A stretch of DNA of 64,000 bases from Lachnospiraceae bacterium AB2028 (GCA_000621425.1 JHYJ01000003.1:1-64000), one strand, 5' to 3'. Numbered from the stretch's first letter, positions 9,188 through 19,304 are shown. Notes: generated by a model from the letters alone, not told the origin. Translations and numbers: made by a program.

Positions 9188-10381
9188 TTATAACAGTGCC
9201 AATGTCTGTCTTGCAATAGACAGCTCTTCATTTGTAGGAACAACCATCACTGTCACTTTGCTCTCAGGCTCTGTGATAACTTTTTCTTCACCGCGCACCT
9301 TATTAGCTTCCTCATTAACCACAGCTCCAAGAAATCCCAAATATGAACATACATCTGCGCGTACACCGGCACTGTTCTCTCCGATACCTGCAGTAAATGC
9401 GATCACATCCACACCCTGCATTGCTATTGCATATGAACCGATATACTTAGCTACACGGTAGCAATATGCACTTAATGCAAGTTTTGCAAGCTTGTTCCCC
9501 TTTTCCGCAGCATCATCAAGATCACGGAAATCACTGGAAAGCCCGCCGGAAAGTCCCAGTACACCTGACTTTTTATTAAGCACCGTATTCATCTCCGATG
9601 AAGACAGCCCCTCCTTTTCACAGAGGAAATCAAGAATAGCAGGATCAAGATCACCGGAACGGGTTCCCATAATAAGACCTTCCAAAGGAGTCAGTCCCAT
9701 TGAGGTATCGATACATTTTCCATTCTTTACTGCTGAAATACTGGCTCCGTTTCCCAGGTGACATACTATGATCTTCAGATCTTCCCTTTTCTTTCCAAGG
9801 ATCTCAGCAGCACGGGCAGAAACATAATCATGGCTTGTACCGTGGAAACCATAACGACGGATCTTGTACTTCTCATAGTACTCGTAAGGAATACCATACA
9901 TATATGCCTTCTCCGGCATTGTCTGATGAAATGCCGTATCAAATACTGCCACCTGCTTAACGCCCGGCATATTTTCAGCACAGGCATGTATACCGATAAG
10001 GTTTGCAGGATTGTGCAACGGTGCCAGCGCACTCAGCTCCTCGATGTCCTTTATCACGCTGTCATCTATGACAACTGCCCTATTGAATTTTTCCCCACCA
10101 TGCACTACTCTGTGTCCCACAGCTCCGATTTCGGACAGTGAACCTATAACGCCGTGCTCAGCATCCAGCAGTGCCTCGATCACGAGACGAACCGCCTCCT
10201 TATGATCAGGCATGGGTATTTCAAGCTTTACTTTGTCCTTTCCTGCAGGCGTATGTGTAAGCAAGCTTCCGTCGATCCCTATACGCTCGGCAAGTCCCTT
10301 TGCCAGTACGGACTCATTATCGGAATTAATGAGCTGATACTTCAAAGATGAGCTGCCACAGTTTATAACCAAAATGTTCAT
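9188..10381 (-). CDS. ackA: Acetate kinase, copy 1 (uronate operon)
   Basis: 397 residues, the full family length. The start [18 protein letters not shown] carries the ASKHA phosphate-binding motif. Also seen are [10 protein letters not shown], the signature [10 protein letters not shown], the catalytic region [33 protein letters not shown] and FTAGIGEN. It interconverts acetyl phosphate and acetate with ATP formation. It is the last gene of the run uxaC-uxaB-uxaA-pta-kduI-rpiB-like-ackA and is followed by a terminator. A second, similar copy lies at 56775-57968. Confidence 0.97.
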   Translation of the reverse strand: MNILVINCGSSSLKYQLINSDNESVLAKGLAERIGIDGSLLTHTPAGKDKVKLEIPMPDHKEAVRLVIEALLDAEHGVIGSLSEIGAVGHRVVHGGEKFNRAVVIDDSVIKDIEELSALAPLHNPANLIGIHACAENMPGVKQVAVFDTAFHQTMPEKAYMYGIPYEYYEKYKIRRYGFHGTSHDYVSARAAEILGKKREDLKIIVCHLGNGASISAVKNGKCIDTSMGLTPLEGLIMGTRSGDLDPAILDFLCEKEGLSSSEMNTVLNKKSGVLGLSGGLSSDFRDLDDAAEKGNKLAKLALSAYCYRVAKYIGSYAIAMQGVDVIAFTAGIGENSAGVRADVCSYLGFLGAVVNEEANKVRGEEKVITEPESKVTVMVVPTNEELSIARQTLALL

Positions 10382-10405
10382 CTTAATATTTCTCCTTTGC
10401 TGTGA

Positions 10406-11044
10406 TCAGGACTTGAGTTCCTTTACCAGTGCGATAAGCTTCTCATCCTTTGCGGACGCAGAGAAAAGCTCATCAAACTTCTCGCCTGCGATCGCACCTT
10501 TCACAAGCTCCCTGTCAAGGCTTTTCAGGATCTCATCAAGAGGCTTGAATGCCTGCTCCCTTACGCCGTCAAGGATCTTCTTATTACGCTGTTCAGGCAC
10601 TACCCTCTCCTTGGGATATCCACCGCCAAAGGGTTCGGAAAAAAGCTTTTCAAAAATATATTCCAGATTAAGATCTCCGCCCCATCCGAAACCGAGGGCA
10701 AAAGGAATGGCAATTGCATTGCCGTCATTGATCTGTGCAAATGTATATGCATCAAGAGGATTTGTCACATGTCCGCAAATAACTCCCGGAAAAGAATTAA
10801 GCGCAAGCATAGCCCCTTCGCCTGTGCCGCATCCGGTAACAACAAAATCAGCCGCGCCGGAATTGAGCAGAATCGCTGCCAGGATACCATTCTGTACATA
10901 GGTGAGCTGTGCTTTATCATCAGCACTGTACATTCCGTAATTATCAACATCGTATCCCTTTTCATCCGCTACTTTTTTAAGGGCATTGTATATGATACCG
11001 TTTTTTGCAGCCTGCGAATTTTCATTTATAAGTGCAATTTTCAT
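10406..11044 (-). CDS. RpiB/LacAB-family sugar isomerase, probable uronate isomerase
   Basis: 212 residues. The N-terminal Rossmann-like part has MKIALINENSQAAKN and the RpiB/LacAB motif ADFVVTGCGTGEGAMLALN with the catalytic cysteine, then GVICGHVTNPLDAYTFAQINDGN. The protein is longer than RpiB (about 150 residues) through a C-terminal extension containing GGGYPKERV. DhuI, an RpiB-family isomerase of streptococcal unsaturated-uronate clusters, does the same reaction as KduI (4-deoxy-L-threo-5-hexosulose uronate to 3-deoxy-D-glycero-2,5-hexodiulosonate). Because this gene sits next to kduI, that role is plausible, but a different ketose/aldose pair is equally open. Confidence 0.75.
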   Translation of the reverse strand: MKIALINENSQAAKNGIIYNALKKVADEKGYDVDNYGMYSADDKAQLTYVQNGILAAILLNSGAADFVVTGCGTGEGAMLALNSFPGVICGHVTNPLDAYTFAQINDGNAIAIPFALGFGWGGDLNLEYIFEKLFSEPFGGGYPKERVVPEQRNKKILDGVREQAFKPLDEILKSLDRELVKGAIAGEKFDELFSASAKDEKLIALVKELKS

Positions 11045-11092
11045 TTTCTCTCCTTCCGCCGCTTTGCGGCATCAATGGTAACTGCTCAGAAT

Positions 11093-11956
11093 TTATAACA
11101 GATCCTGATTCCTCACATCATCCATATCATCAAAGTCCTGGTTCTCGCCTACCATGCCCCATATGAATGTGTAGTTTCTGGAGCCTGCACCGGAGTGAAT
11201 GGACCAGCTGGGTGAGATCACTGCCTGTTCATTCCTCATGACGATGTGGCGTGTTTCCCGGGGTTCTCCCATGTAATGCATTACGAATGCATCCTCGGGA
11301 AGATCAAAATACAGGTATACTTCCATGCGTCGGTCATGGGTATGGCAGGGCATCGTGTTCCATACACTTCCGGGTTCAAGCTGTGTCATTCCCATCTCCA
11401 GCTGGCAGCTCTCTACCTGTCCCGGAAGAATGTACTTATTTATGGTACGCCTGTTAGCATCCTCCACTGTACCCAGGTGTTTCTTGTTTTCATCCTTTAT
11501 TACTACTTCGCCCTCACCCGCTACACCTTCACGCTTAATGAGCACTGTAGGATAAGTGGTATGAGCAGGTGCGGAATTGATATAGAACTTTGCAGGTGCG
11601 GATGAGTCAATGCTTTCAAAAGTGATATCCTTTGCACCCATACCGATATACATGCCGTTTCGGCTCTCTACCTCATATTTTTTACCGTCAATGGTGATAA
11701 CACCCGCACCGCCTATATTGATAACTCCCATTTCCCTTCTCTCAAGGAAATATGATGCACGAAGCTCATCGCCGGCTTCAAGCTTTAATACCTTTCCCAC
11801 AGGCATCGCCGAGCCTGTGATAATACGGTCTATATGACTGTAAACAAGATAAATCTCGTCCTCATGAAAAACCTTCTCTATAAGGAATTCCTCACGAAGC
11901 CTCTTTGTATCGTAATGTTTCACATCCCTGGGTGATGCTGCGGTTCTTAATTCCAT
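11093..11956 (-). CDS. kduI: 5-keto-4-deoxyuronate isomerase (KduI)
   Basis: 287 residues, close to the E. coli enzyme (278). The ATG at 11956, reading [17 protein letters not shown], is preceded by AAGGGG; the longer upstream frame has no ribosome site. Family blocks are present: [27 protein letters not shown], and the cupin metal site [18 protein letters not shown] with [15 protein letters not shown] near the end. The enzyme converts 4-deoxy-L-threo-5-hexosulose uronate, the product of unsaturated digalacturonate cleavage, to 2,5-diketo-3-deoxygluconate, which KduD then reduces. It follows pta after a 139-base gap with a perfect palindrome. Confidence 0.95.
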   Translation of the reverse strand: MELRTAASPRDVKHYDTKRLREEFLIEKVFHEDEIYLVYSHIDRIITGSAMPVGKVLKLEAGDELRASYFLERREMGVINIGGAGVITIDGKKYEVESRNGMYIGMGAKDITFESIDSSAPAKFYINSAPAHTTYPTVLIKREGVAGEGEVVIKDENKKHLGTVEDANRRTINKYILPGQVESCQLEMGMTQLEPGSVWNTMPCHTHDRRMEVYLYFDLPEDAFVMHYMGEPRETRHIVMRNEQAVISPSWSIHSGAGSRNYTFIWGMVGENQDFDDMDDVRNQDLL

Positions 11957-12070
11957 TTTCTTACCCCTTTCATGTTTTATCTTCAGCCATCCGTCAGTCA
12001 CCGGATCATATAATCGATCCGTGTGTCATCCTGATGCAGTTATTGTTCATAAAATGTAATCAAAGTACTG

Positions 12071-12097
12071 GATATACTGTTACTGTAACAGTATATC
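12071..12097. repeat. Perfect 27-bp palindrome between pta and kduI
   Basis: The arm GATATACTGTTAC (12071-12083) and its exact complement at 12085-12097 flank a single central base. The dyad overlaps the pta stop codon (12096-12098). No T-run follows on either strand, so it does not look like a terminator. It could be an operator or an mRNA-stabilising intercistronic hairpin. Confidence 0.8.
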
Positions 12098-13079
12098 AGG
12101 TCAGCGCAGCTGTGATTATTGCCATTGAATAAACTTCCAGCGCGTTACAGCCTCTCGACAGATCGTTAACCTGTGCGTTAAGGCCAAGAAGGATCGGGCC
12201 ATATGCCTCGAAATTACCCATACGCTGTGCTATCTTGTAGCCCAGATTGCCGGCATTAATGTCCGGGAAAATAAATGTATTTGCATAGCCTGCAACCGAG
12301 GATCCCGGTGCCTTCTGTCTTGCAACTCTGGGTGAAACAGCTGCGTCAAACTGAAGCTCTCCATCGATAGGAACATCGGGATATTCCTCCCTTGCTTTTG
12401 CTGCTGCGTTACGCATCTTATCTACGGAATCACCCTTTCCTGAGCCATGTGTTGAGTAGCTTAAGAATGCAACCTTGGGATCAACGCCGAATATCTTCGC
12501 ACAGTTTATCGTCTCACCGCATATCTCAACCAGCTCATCCTCTGAAGGCTGTATATTGATAGCGCAGTCTGCCATTGCCAGCACTTCATTTTCACCGGTA
12601 GCACCGGGACGAACAAGAATGAAGCATGAGCTTACTATGGAGTTGCGGGGTTTGGTCTTTATGATCTGAAGTGCAGGACGGACAGTATCAGCAGTTGAAT
12701 AGGTAGCTCCGCCGAGCAGACAGTCCGCAACGCCCATCTTTACGAGCATCGTTCCGAAATAATTACGTTGCTGCATAAGCTTGGCAGCTTTCTCCATTGT
12801 CATGCCCTTTTCCTTGCGGATTTCATAGAATTCTTTTACAACATCATCTATCTTATCATAGGTCAGGGGATTGATGATATGTGCGCCCCTGATATTGAAT
12901 CCGGCTTCCTCCGCCGCATTCATGACTTCCTGCTCATCTCCAAGAAGAATGGGAGTTAAGAAGCTACTGGCCAAAAGACGGGATGCCGCCTCGAGTATGC
13001 GGGGATCCTCACCCTCAGTCAGAACGATCCTCTTGGGATCAGCCTTAAGCTTCTGTATCATTGCACCAAAACCAAACAT
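12096..13079 (-). CDS. pta: Phosphate acetyltransferase
   Basis: 327 residues, the single-domain Pta length. Motifs include IVLTEGEDPRILEAASRLL, LMQQRNYFGTMLVKMG, ADCLLGGATYSTADTVRPALQ, SYSTHGSGKGDSVDKMRNA and ANTFIFPDINAGNLGYKIAQR. It transfers the acetyl group of acetyl-CoA to phosphate, giving the acetyl phosphate used by AckA. AGGAGGAAATAAAA precedes the ATG. It lies inside the uronate operon, between uxaA and kduI, four genes before ackA. Confidence 0.95.
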   Translation of the reverse strand: MFGFGAMIQKLKADPKRIVLTEGEDPRILEAASRLLASSFLTPILLGDEQEVMNAAEEAGFNIRGAHIINPLTYDKIDDVVKEFYEIRKEKGMTMEKAAKLMQQRNYFGTMLVKMGVADCLLGGATYSTADTVRPALQIIKTKPRNSIVSSCFILVRPGATGENEVLAMADCAINIQPSEDELVEICGETINCAKIFGVDPKVAFLSYSTHGSGKGDSVDKMRNAAAKAREEYPDVPIDGELQFDAAVSPRVARQKAPGSSVAGYANTFIFPDINAGNLGYKIAQRMGNFEAYGPILLGLNAQVNDLSRGCNALEVYSMAIITAALT

Positions 13080-13117
13080 TTTTATTTCCTCCTGTGGATT
13101 ACTAATATATTAATAAT

Positions 13118-14596
13118 TTATAGTACTACGCCGTCCTTGAAAATTGATATCTCACGGATGCCTCTTTCTTCTGTCTTAGTCTGCTTTCCGCTTGCTATCT
13201 CAATCACGAAGTCAAGAAGCCTCTCACCTGCATCATCAAGGTCTTCGCCTTCTGCAACCGAACCGGCATTGAAATCTATCCAGGCGGACTTCTTTTCATA
13301 CAGGGCCGTATTGGTCGAAATCTTTACCGTAGGCGCGGGTGCTCCGAAAGGTGTACCGCGTCCCGTGGTGAAAAGAATGAGGTGGGCACCTGCTGCCGTA
13401 AGATCCGTTGCCGATACAAGATCGTTTCCGGGGCCGCTAAGTACATTCAGCCCTTTCTTTGTAACAGGCTCGGCATACTTAAGCACATCTACGATCTGAG
13501 CGCTTCCGCCCTTCTGAACACAGCCGCAGGACTTATCCTCCAGCGTGGTGATTCCGCCGTCCTTGTTGCCGGGACTGGGGTTCTCATATACCACCTGGCC
13601 GTGGCTTACAAAATAGTCTTTGAAATCATTGACCATTCCAACTGCTTTTCTGAATACATCATCGTTCTCGCATCGTGAGAAAAGAATATTTTCCGCACCG
13701 AACATCTCCGGAACTTCTGTCAATACTGTTGAACCGCCGAGGGATATGAGCCTGTCAGAGAATCTGCCTACTGCAGGATTGGCGGTGATCCCGGAGAGTC
13801 CGTCACTTCCGCCGCACTTCATACCTACTACCAGCTCCGATGCCGGAATTTCCTCACGAACAAAACCTGCTACATATGACGCAAGCTCTTTAACGATCTT
13901 TACGCCTTCGCCGACATCATCGCTCACATCCTGACATTTTAGAAATTTCACCCGCTCGGGATCGTACTCACCAAGCTCACTGAGAAACAGATCGTGAGTA
14001 AGGTTTTCACAGCCAAGCTCTAAACATAGAACTCCGCCGGCATTTGGATGCCTTACAAGGGCCGCAAGCAGCCGTTTTGTCTGCTCAAGGTCGCCACCGA
14101 GCTGTGAGCAGCCGAAAGGATGAGGGAAAGTATATATGCCTTCAATGCTTCCCTTTACAAGATCCTGTGTTTCTTCAACGATCTGCTTTGCGATGCCGTT
14201 TACGCATCCGACAATAGGAATGATCCATATCTCATTGCGGATTGCCGCACGGCCGTCCTTCCTGCGGTATCCCATGAAGCTTCGCTCTTTAGTTGACGGA
14301 AGATCATAAAGCTTATGATCATATACATACTCGCCGCCTTCTTTAAGAGTGGTCTTTACATTATGGGTATGTACCCATGCTCCTTCAGCAATATCCGCTG
14401 TTGCCTCCGCTATGGTGTTGCCATACTTTGTCACAAAGCTTCCGCATGCTATGGGAGCAAGTGCCAGCTTATGTCCGCGCTTTATAAGTTCAGTGACAAT
14501 AACTTTTTTCCCATCCACAGTTACTTCAGTGCCTGCAGGAATATCTTCCAGTGCAACAGCCACATTATCTGAAGGGTGTATCTTTATAAGCTGCAT
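13118..14596 (-). CDS. uxaA: Altronate dehydratase
   Basis: 492 residues, the full UxaA/GarD length. An N-terminal SAF domain (about 1-95, IHPSDNVAVALEDIPAGT) precedes the catalytic domain, which has GYRRKDGRAAIRNEIWIIPIVGCVN, FPHPFGCSQLGGD, VGMKCGGSDGLSGITANP, ETPEMFGAE-like PEMFGAENIL, and KSCGCVQKGG near the end. It dehydrates D-altronate to 2-keto-3-deoxygluconate with an iron centre. It is third in the operon, after uxaB. Confidence 0.96.
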   Translation of the reverse strand: MQLIKIHPSDNVAVALEDIPAGTEVTVDGKKVIVTELIKRGHKLALAPIACGSFVTKYGNTIAEATADIAEGAWVHTHNVKTTLKEGGEYVYDHKLYDLPSTKERSFMGYRRKDGRAAIRNEIWIIPIVGCVNGIAKQIVEETQDLVKGSIEGIYTFPHPFGCSQLGGDLEQTKRLLAALVRHPNAGGVLCLELGCENLTHDLFLSELGEYDPERVKFLKCQDVSDDVGEGVKIVKELASYVAGFVREEIPASELVVGMKCGGSDGLSGITANPAVGRFSDRLISLGGSTVLTEVPEMFGAENILFSRCENDDVFRKAVGMVNDFKDYFVSHGQVVYENPSPGNKDGGITTLEDKSCGCVQKGGSAQIVDVLKYAEPVTKKGLNVLSGPGNDLVSATDLTAAGAHLILFTTGRGTPFGAPAPTVKISTNTALYEKKSAWIDFNAGSVAEGEDLDDAGERLLDFVIEIASGKQTKTEERGIREISIFKDGVVL

Positions 14597-14673
14597 TTTT
14601 TCCTCTTTCTTTTAAATCTTAAACATAGCCGTACGAAACGTTCTGTCCCGTACGGCCATCCTGTACTGCATTA

Positions 14674-16161
14674 TCATAAAACGCTCTTGTATGCTGCTTC
14701 TGCGCCCTCGCTGCGGATCAGCTTAAGGTCTGCAAGTACTGTATCATACAGGCCATCAATCCTGGTCAGATCCTGATCCCACATCTTCTCATTGGAGAGG
14801 ACCTCCTTAACCAGTGTCTCATCATCCGCATCCTTGTTTGCATAGTAGAAATCAAGCACCCACGCATCATCCTGTACCTTGTAGTCATTTCCCTTAGGAC
14901 GGACACAGATAAGACCGTCCTCTGTACGCTCCTTTATTCCGCTTGAATAAAAAGCAATGTATGCCGCCAGGCTCATTGTAAGTGCTGTCGGAAGCTTTCC
15001 GAACTCCTCTATGTACTCAAGGAATGACGGCATATTGCGTGCCTTCCACTTGGATGTGGAATTGAGTGAAATGCTCATCAGCTCATGATTTACAAAAGGA
15101 TTATTGAAGCGGTCTGTAACTGCCGCTGCAAAATCATCGCAGTCCTGCTTATCAAGTGGCAACACAGGGATAACTTCATCAAAAAGCATCTTGTTCATGA
15201 ATCCCTTGATGGTCTCGTTGTGCATGCAGTCGCGGACGATGTCCTGGCCGGAAAGGTATGCGCCAAGAACAAAACCTGTATGTGCGCCGTTAAGGATACG
15301 TACCTTGCGCTTCTTGTACGGTGTTACATCAGGAACAACATGTACATTTACACCGGCCTTCTTGAACGGGAGTTTCTCTTCAAGCCACTCGGGTCCTTCG
15401 ATGTACCAGACTCCGAACACCTCGCCCACATCAAGAAGGGGATCCTCATAGCCGTTGATCTTCTCAAGCTCCTCAACTTCCTTGGGATCGCGGATGCGTC
15501 CGGGAACGATACGGTCAACAAGCGTGGAGCAAAAAAGGCAGTCCTCATTGATCCATTTCTTGAAATCTTCACCCCATCCCCAGTCGTCAATATGCTTTAC
15601 GATTATCTTCTGAAGCTCTTTGCCGTTATTGTCTATAAGCTCGCAGGAAAGGATTACCAGTCCCTTTCCGCCTGCAAGGAAACGCTCATGAAGGAGTACT
15701 GCCAGCTTTGCAGGGAATGATGAAGGGGGCACCTGATCAGGTCTTGATGCGGGATCATAAACAATGCCGGCCTCAGTTGTATTGCTGGAAACATATTCGA
15801 GATCTTCGCTCTTTGCAATTTCCTTTACTGCTTCCCAGTCCGTTACAGGGCTGTAGCACTTGTCAACAACAGAGATCACACGCTTGCGATCTATCTTTTC
15901 TCCCTTTTCGGATCCACGGAGATAAAGTGTGTAGAGACCTTCCTGCTCATTTATCATATCTGAAAGTCCCTGAGCTATAGGCTGCAGCAGTGCCACCTTG
16001 CCATTCCATCCTGCCTTTTCGTTTGACATGTCGAAGAAATAGTCAACGAATGCTCGGAGGAAATTACCCTCACCGAACTGCAGCATCTTTACAGGTGCTT
16101 CCTTTAAAATATATCCGTCATAACCCGATTTTTCCAACACTTCATAGTTAAGCTTTGCCAT
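14674..16161 (-). CDS. uxaB: Tagaturonate reductase (altronate oxidoreductase)
   Basis: 495 residues of the polyol-specific long-chain dehydrogenase family. The N-terminal NAD-binding part contains VKMLQFGEGNFLRAFVDYFFD; the C-terminal part includes KVRILNGAHTGFVLGAYLSGQD, the family's lysine/asparagine/histidine catalytic segment. It reduces D-tagaturonate to D-altronate with NADH. AAAGGAG precedes the start. It lies between uxaC (46-base gap) and uxaA in one transcription unit. Confidence 0.95.
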   Translation of the reverse strand: MAKLNYEVLEKSGYDGYILKEAPVKMLQFGEGNFLRAFVDYFFDMSNEKAGWNGKVALLQPIAQGLSDMINEQEGLYTLYLRGSEKGEKIDRKRVISVVDKCYSPVTDWEAVKEIAKSEDLEYVSSNTTEAGIVYDPASRPDQVPPSSFPAKLAVLLHERFLAGGKGLVILSCELIDNNGKELQKIIVKHIDDWGWGEDFKKWINEDCLFCSTLVDRIVPGRIRDPKEVEELEKINGYEDPLLDVGEVFGVWYIEGPEWLEEKLPFKKAGVNVHVVPDVTPYKKRKVRILNGAHTGFVLGAYLSGQDIVRDCMHNETIKGFMNKMLFDEVIPVLPLDKQDCDDFAAAVTDRFNNPFVNHELMSISLNSTSKWKARNMPSFLEYIEEFGKLPTALTMSLAAYIAFYSSGIKERTEDGLICVRPKGNDYKVQDDAWVLDFYYANKDADDETLVKEVLSNEKMWDQDLTRIDGLYDTVLADLKLIRSEGAEAAYKSVL

Positions 16162-16206
16162 TGTTTTTCTCCTTTGTTAGTTTGGTTTATTTGTTGACAC
16201 TCTGAT

Positions 16207-17637
16207 TTAAATTCCGAAATATCTCTCTGCGTTGTAGTATGAGATTCCCTCCACTATCTTCTTAAGCGACTTCTCATTATTGGGATACTCGCCATCCTCT
16301 ACCCACTTGCCGATCAGGTTGCAGGCTATTCTTCTGAAATAGTCATGCCTTGTGTATGAGAGGAATGAACGTGAATCTGTAAGCATTCCTACGAAATTAC
16401 CCAAAAGGCCAAGATTTCCAAGGGATTTCATCTGCTCTTCCATGCCATCCCTGGTATCAAGGAACCACCATGCGGCACCAAGCTGCATCTTCCCCGGAAC
16501 TTCATCTGACTGGAAGGGTCCCAGGCAGGTAGTAATCTGGTTGAAATCGTTATGGTCAAGCGAGAATACTATGGTCTTTGGGAGCTCATTCGTCTTATCC
16601 AGTTCCGAGAAAAGTTCTGCAAGCTCATTGTAACAATTGCTCTTCGCTATCATATCGAAACCGGTGTCCGGCCCCTCGATCTTAAACATCCGCTCATTTA
16701 CATTCCTTGTGCAGGAATAGTGGATCTCCATCACCACATTTTCCTTATGGTATTTCCTTGCAAGGCTCAAGAGCAACTTTGTCTGGTAAACCTCTGCCTC
16801 CTCCAAGCTGATCTCCTCGCCGTTCATAGCCTTGCGGAATGCTGCATCCGCAATCTCATCGCTTCCCTTTCTGAACATCACATAATCGATGCCGTGGTCA
16901 GAAGCCTTGCATCCATGAGCCTTGAAGAAATCAAGACGTTCATTCAGCGCATCACATACTTCCTGTGCGCTCTCGAAATTTTCCTTGCCGACGCTTGCCG
17001 CCAGCTTTTTGATATAATCAGCAAATCCATCTTTTGTTATATTGATCGCCTTGTCGGGACGGAACGAAGGACATACCTTAAATCCAAGATCTTCCTTTGC
17101 AAGCTTCTCATGCCACTCCAGGCTGTCAATGGGATCATCCGTAGTGCCTACAAATGCAACATTTGATTTACTGATGATGCCGCGGACAGAAAGCTCGGGA
17201 TCGTTCTGCAGCATATCGGATGTCTTATCCCAGATTTCCTTTGCATTGTCCTCTGTCAGGGGTTCGGTGATGCCAAAATACTTCTTCAGTTCGAGATTTG
17301 ACCAGTGGTACATGGGGTTTCCAATGGCCATCTCCAGCGCCTTTGCAAACTCCAGAAATTTTTCAAAAGGCTCTGCATCCCCTGTGATCCTGTCCTCGGA
17401 TACGCCATTGGACCTCATTACACGCCATTTATAATGATCGCCGAAATAGCTGCCGTCAGGATTCTTTCCACCCAGCCAGATCTGCGCAATATTGTCATAC
17501 CGCCTGTCCTCATATATTTCCTGCGGTGAGATATGGCAGTGGTAATCGATTATAGGCAACGCCTCTGCATAGTCATGGAACAGATGCTTTGCCGTATCGT
17601 TATAGAGCATGAAATCCTCATCCATAAATTTTTTCAT
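16207..17637 (-). CDS. uxaC: Uronate isomerase
   Basis: 476 residues. The ATG at 17637 has GGAGG upstream, whereas an open extension of 22 codons has none. Metal-binding DYHCHISPQEIYEDR near the N-terminus, WHEKL, FRPDKA, and HYSCTRNVN with a late DSRSFLSYTRHDYFRR match the amidohydrolase-fold UxaC family. It isomerises D-galacturonate to D-tagaturonate and D-glucuronate to D-fructuronate. It is the first gene of the seven-gene uronate operon, with a promoter and LacI-type operator 100 bases upstream. Confidence 0.97.
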   Translation of the reverse strand: MKKFMDEDFMLYNDTAKHLFHDYAEALPIIDYHCHISPQEIYEDRRYDNIAQIWLGGKNPDGSYFGDHYKWRVMRSNGVSEDRITGDAEPFEKFLEFAKALEMAIGNPMYHWSNLELKKYFGITEPLTEDNAKEIWDKTSDMLQNDPELSVRGIISKSNVAFVGTTDDPIDSLEWHEKLAKEDLGFKVCPSFRPDKAINITKDGFADYIKKLAASVGKENFESAQEVCDALNERLDFFKAHGCKASDHGIDYVMFRKGSDEIADAAFRKAMNGEEISLEEAEVYQTKLLLSLARKYHKENVVMEIHYSCTRNVNERMFKIEGPDTGFDMIAKSNCYNELAELFSELDKTNELPKTIVFSLDHNDFNQITTCLGPFQSDEVPGKMQLGAAWWFLDTRDGMEEQMKSLGNLGLLGNFVGMLTDSRSFLSYTRHDYFRRIACNLIGKWVEDGEYPNNEKSLKKIVEGISYYNAERYFGI

Positions 17638-17738
17638 GATAATCAACCTCCGATTAGTATATTTTTTTAGTATATTTTTATCCCATGACGGATTATTGTT
17701 CACTTATTGATCTGCGCATACACATAATAAACCCATAT

Positions 17739-17788
17739 ATGTAAGCGCTTACATAATATTTATAACGCTTTTCCCTTATGTATGTCAA
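17739..17788 (-). promoter_or_regulatory. uxaC promoter with LacI-type operator
   Basis: Minus strand: -35 TTGACA (17783-17788), 18-base spacer, -10 TATAAA (17759-17764), then the perfect 16-base dyad ATGTAAGCGCTTACAT (17739-17754) immediately downstream of the -10. This is a classic repressor-roadblock layout. Confidence 0.85.
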
Positions 17789-17870
17789 TACATAATTTAA
17801 AAAAACTCCTTCTTTATTTATAAAACTGTCATGTAAATTTTTGTGAAGATATACTAAAAGAAAAAATCCG

Positions 17871-19304
17871 TCACTGATACATCTTACTGTCCAGCATGAT
17901 ATTAGGAGCCTTCTCCTTCGTCGTCCTGCGCTTCTCATCGCGGGCTACTTCCACAGTTATCTCACCCGGGGTTCCCAGGGCTGCTACTGAAGGGCCCTCA
18001 AAAAGTCCTTCCGGGTCATCATCATATACCCTGGTCCCGTCACTCATGTGCTCCAGCTGTCTGCGCCCCTCTTTGACACAGAAGATGCATATGGCCGTCA
18101 CAAAGACCGCTATGGCAATAAGCCACCCTATGAATCCGGGGCCGATTGCCATCACCGCAAGCACCGCCGCTATCATTACAGCCGCAAAGATCAGGCGGTT
18201 CACCCATATCTTAGGCTTGCCCTGTACACTTCCCATATTCTCGATCCGCCACTTTTCAGCCATTCCGGGAGGCTGCTCTATCATCGCCTCTCCCGTCTGA
18301 CCGTTCATGCCGAAAATATAGGTCATCCCTTTATAGACAAACTTGCATGTCCACATAGGAAGCAGGCAGTAGCTGTAGCTTGCACTCTTAACCTTTGAAA
18401 ACGTGAAAAGCGGTGAAACTCCGGTATACTTTGAACCCTGCAGCGCCATATCCCGCATCTGATTTCCGAGATGATGCCTGTCCACCTCAGCCTGGACGGT
18501 ATCCTTCTCCTTTTCCGGGCTCAGGTCATGCAGCATTACCTTGTATCCGCTTATGAGTGCAGGATTGAAGTCCACCATCTCATTCATATAAAAAGGATAC
18601 AGTTTCCTGACCGAGGTTTCCTTAAATCTTGAGCTCCCTCTTGCAAGGATCCCGTTTATGCGCAATGTTCCGATACGGGTGAGATTGTATTCCGCCACGT
18701 TATTTATCTTTACTCCTGCTTCCCCGTATGATGTCCAGCATTCTCTGCCGGAATAAACGCCTACTGTAGTGACACCGCAGTCAAATATCCAGTAGGGCAT
18801 ATACACCCCCTGTATGTCCTGTATCCAGCTTTCTTTTATTTTATTCTCCGGGACCCCTGCTTTTTCCGCCGCAAGCCTTCGCAGAGTCATTCTCGCAAAT
18901 TCCCTTGTCTGCTTAAACGGTATGATGCCCCGGGGCATATCTATCCCATCGAATTTATCTTCCATCACAAGATCTGAGCCGCAGTAGGGACAGCTTGCAG
19001 TAGCGGACAACGCATCAGTCATTACACCTGCGCCGCACCCCGGGCAGGTATAGACATGTACTTCTTCCCCGCTTATCTCCGGCCCCTTTAATTCCTCCCA
19101 GTCCTGCTCAACAGAGGGCTGCCACTCTTTCTCATGATCCACGAATTCCTCCACGCTGAATACAGAGGTGCATGAATCACAGCATAGCTTTCCCTCATCG
19201 GGGTCATAGCTTATCCGTCCGCCGCAGGACGGGCATTTTAAGCTGGTAGCGTTCCTTATTTTAATATTTTCCATCTTTTTAACTGTCATATCTTTTTCAC
19301 TCAT
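17871..19304 (-). CDS. Zinc-ribbon membrane protein of unknown function
   Basis: 477 residues. The N-terminus carries two zinc ribbons: KCPSCGG ... LCCDSC (about 24-46) and YTCPGCG ... ASCPYCGS (about 86-108). A beta-rich soluble middle follows (IIPFKQTREFARMTLRRLA), then two membrane segments near residues 370-410 and an acidic cytoplasmic tail. The layout resembles TFIIB-type zinc-ribbon proteins common in Lachnospiraceae, for which no function is known to me. It lies between the uronate operon and its LacI regulator, but its promoter and role in uronate use are unknown. Confidence 0.75.
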   Translation of the reverse strand: MSEKDMTVKKMENIKIRNATSLKCPSCGGRISYDPDEGKLCCDSCTSVFSVEEFVDHEKEWQPSVEQDWEELKGPEISGEEVHVYTCPGCGAGVMTDALSATASCPYCGSDLVMEDKFDGIDMPRGIIPFKQTREFARMTLRRLAAEKAGVPENKIKESWIQDIQGVYMPYWIFDCGVTTVGVYSGRECWTSYGEAGVKINNVAEYNLTRIGTLRINGILARGSSRFKETSVRKLYPFYMNEMVDFNPALISGYKVMLHDLSPEKEKDTVQAEVDRHHLGNQMRDMALQGSKYTGVSPLFTFSKVKSASYSYCLLPMWTCKFVYKGMTYIFGMNGQTGEAMIEQPPGMAEKWRIENMGSVQGKPKIWVNRLIFAAVMIAAVLAVMAIGPGFIGWLIAIAVFVTAICIFCVKEGRRQLEHMSDGTRVYDDDPEGLFEGPSVAALGTPGEITVEVARDEKRRTTKEKAPNIMLDSKMYQ

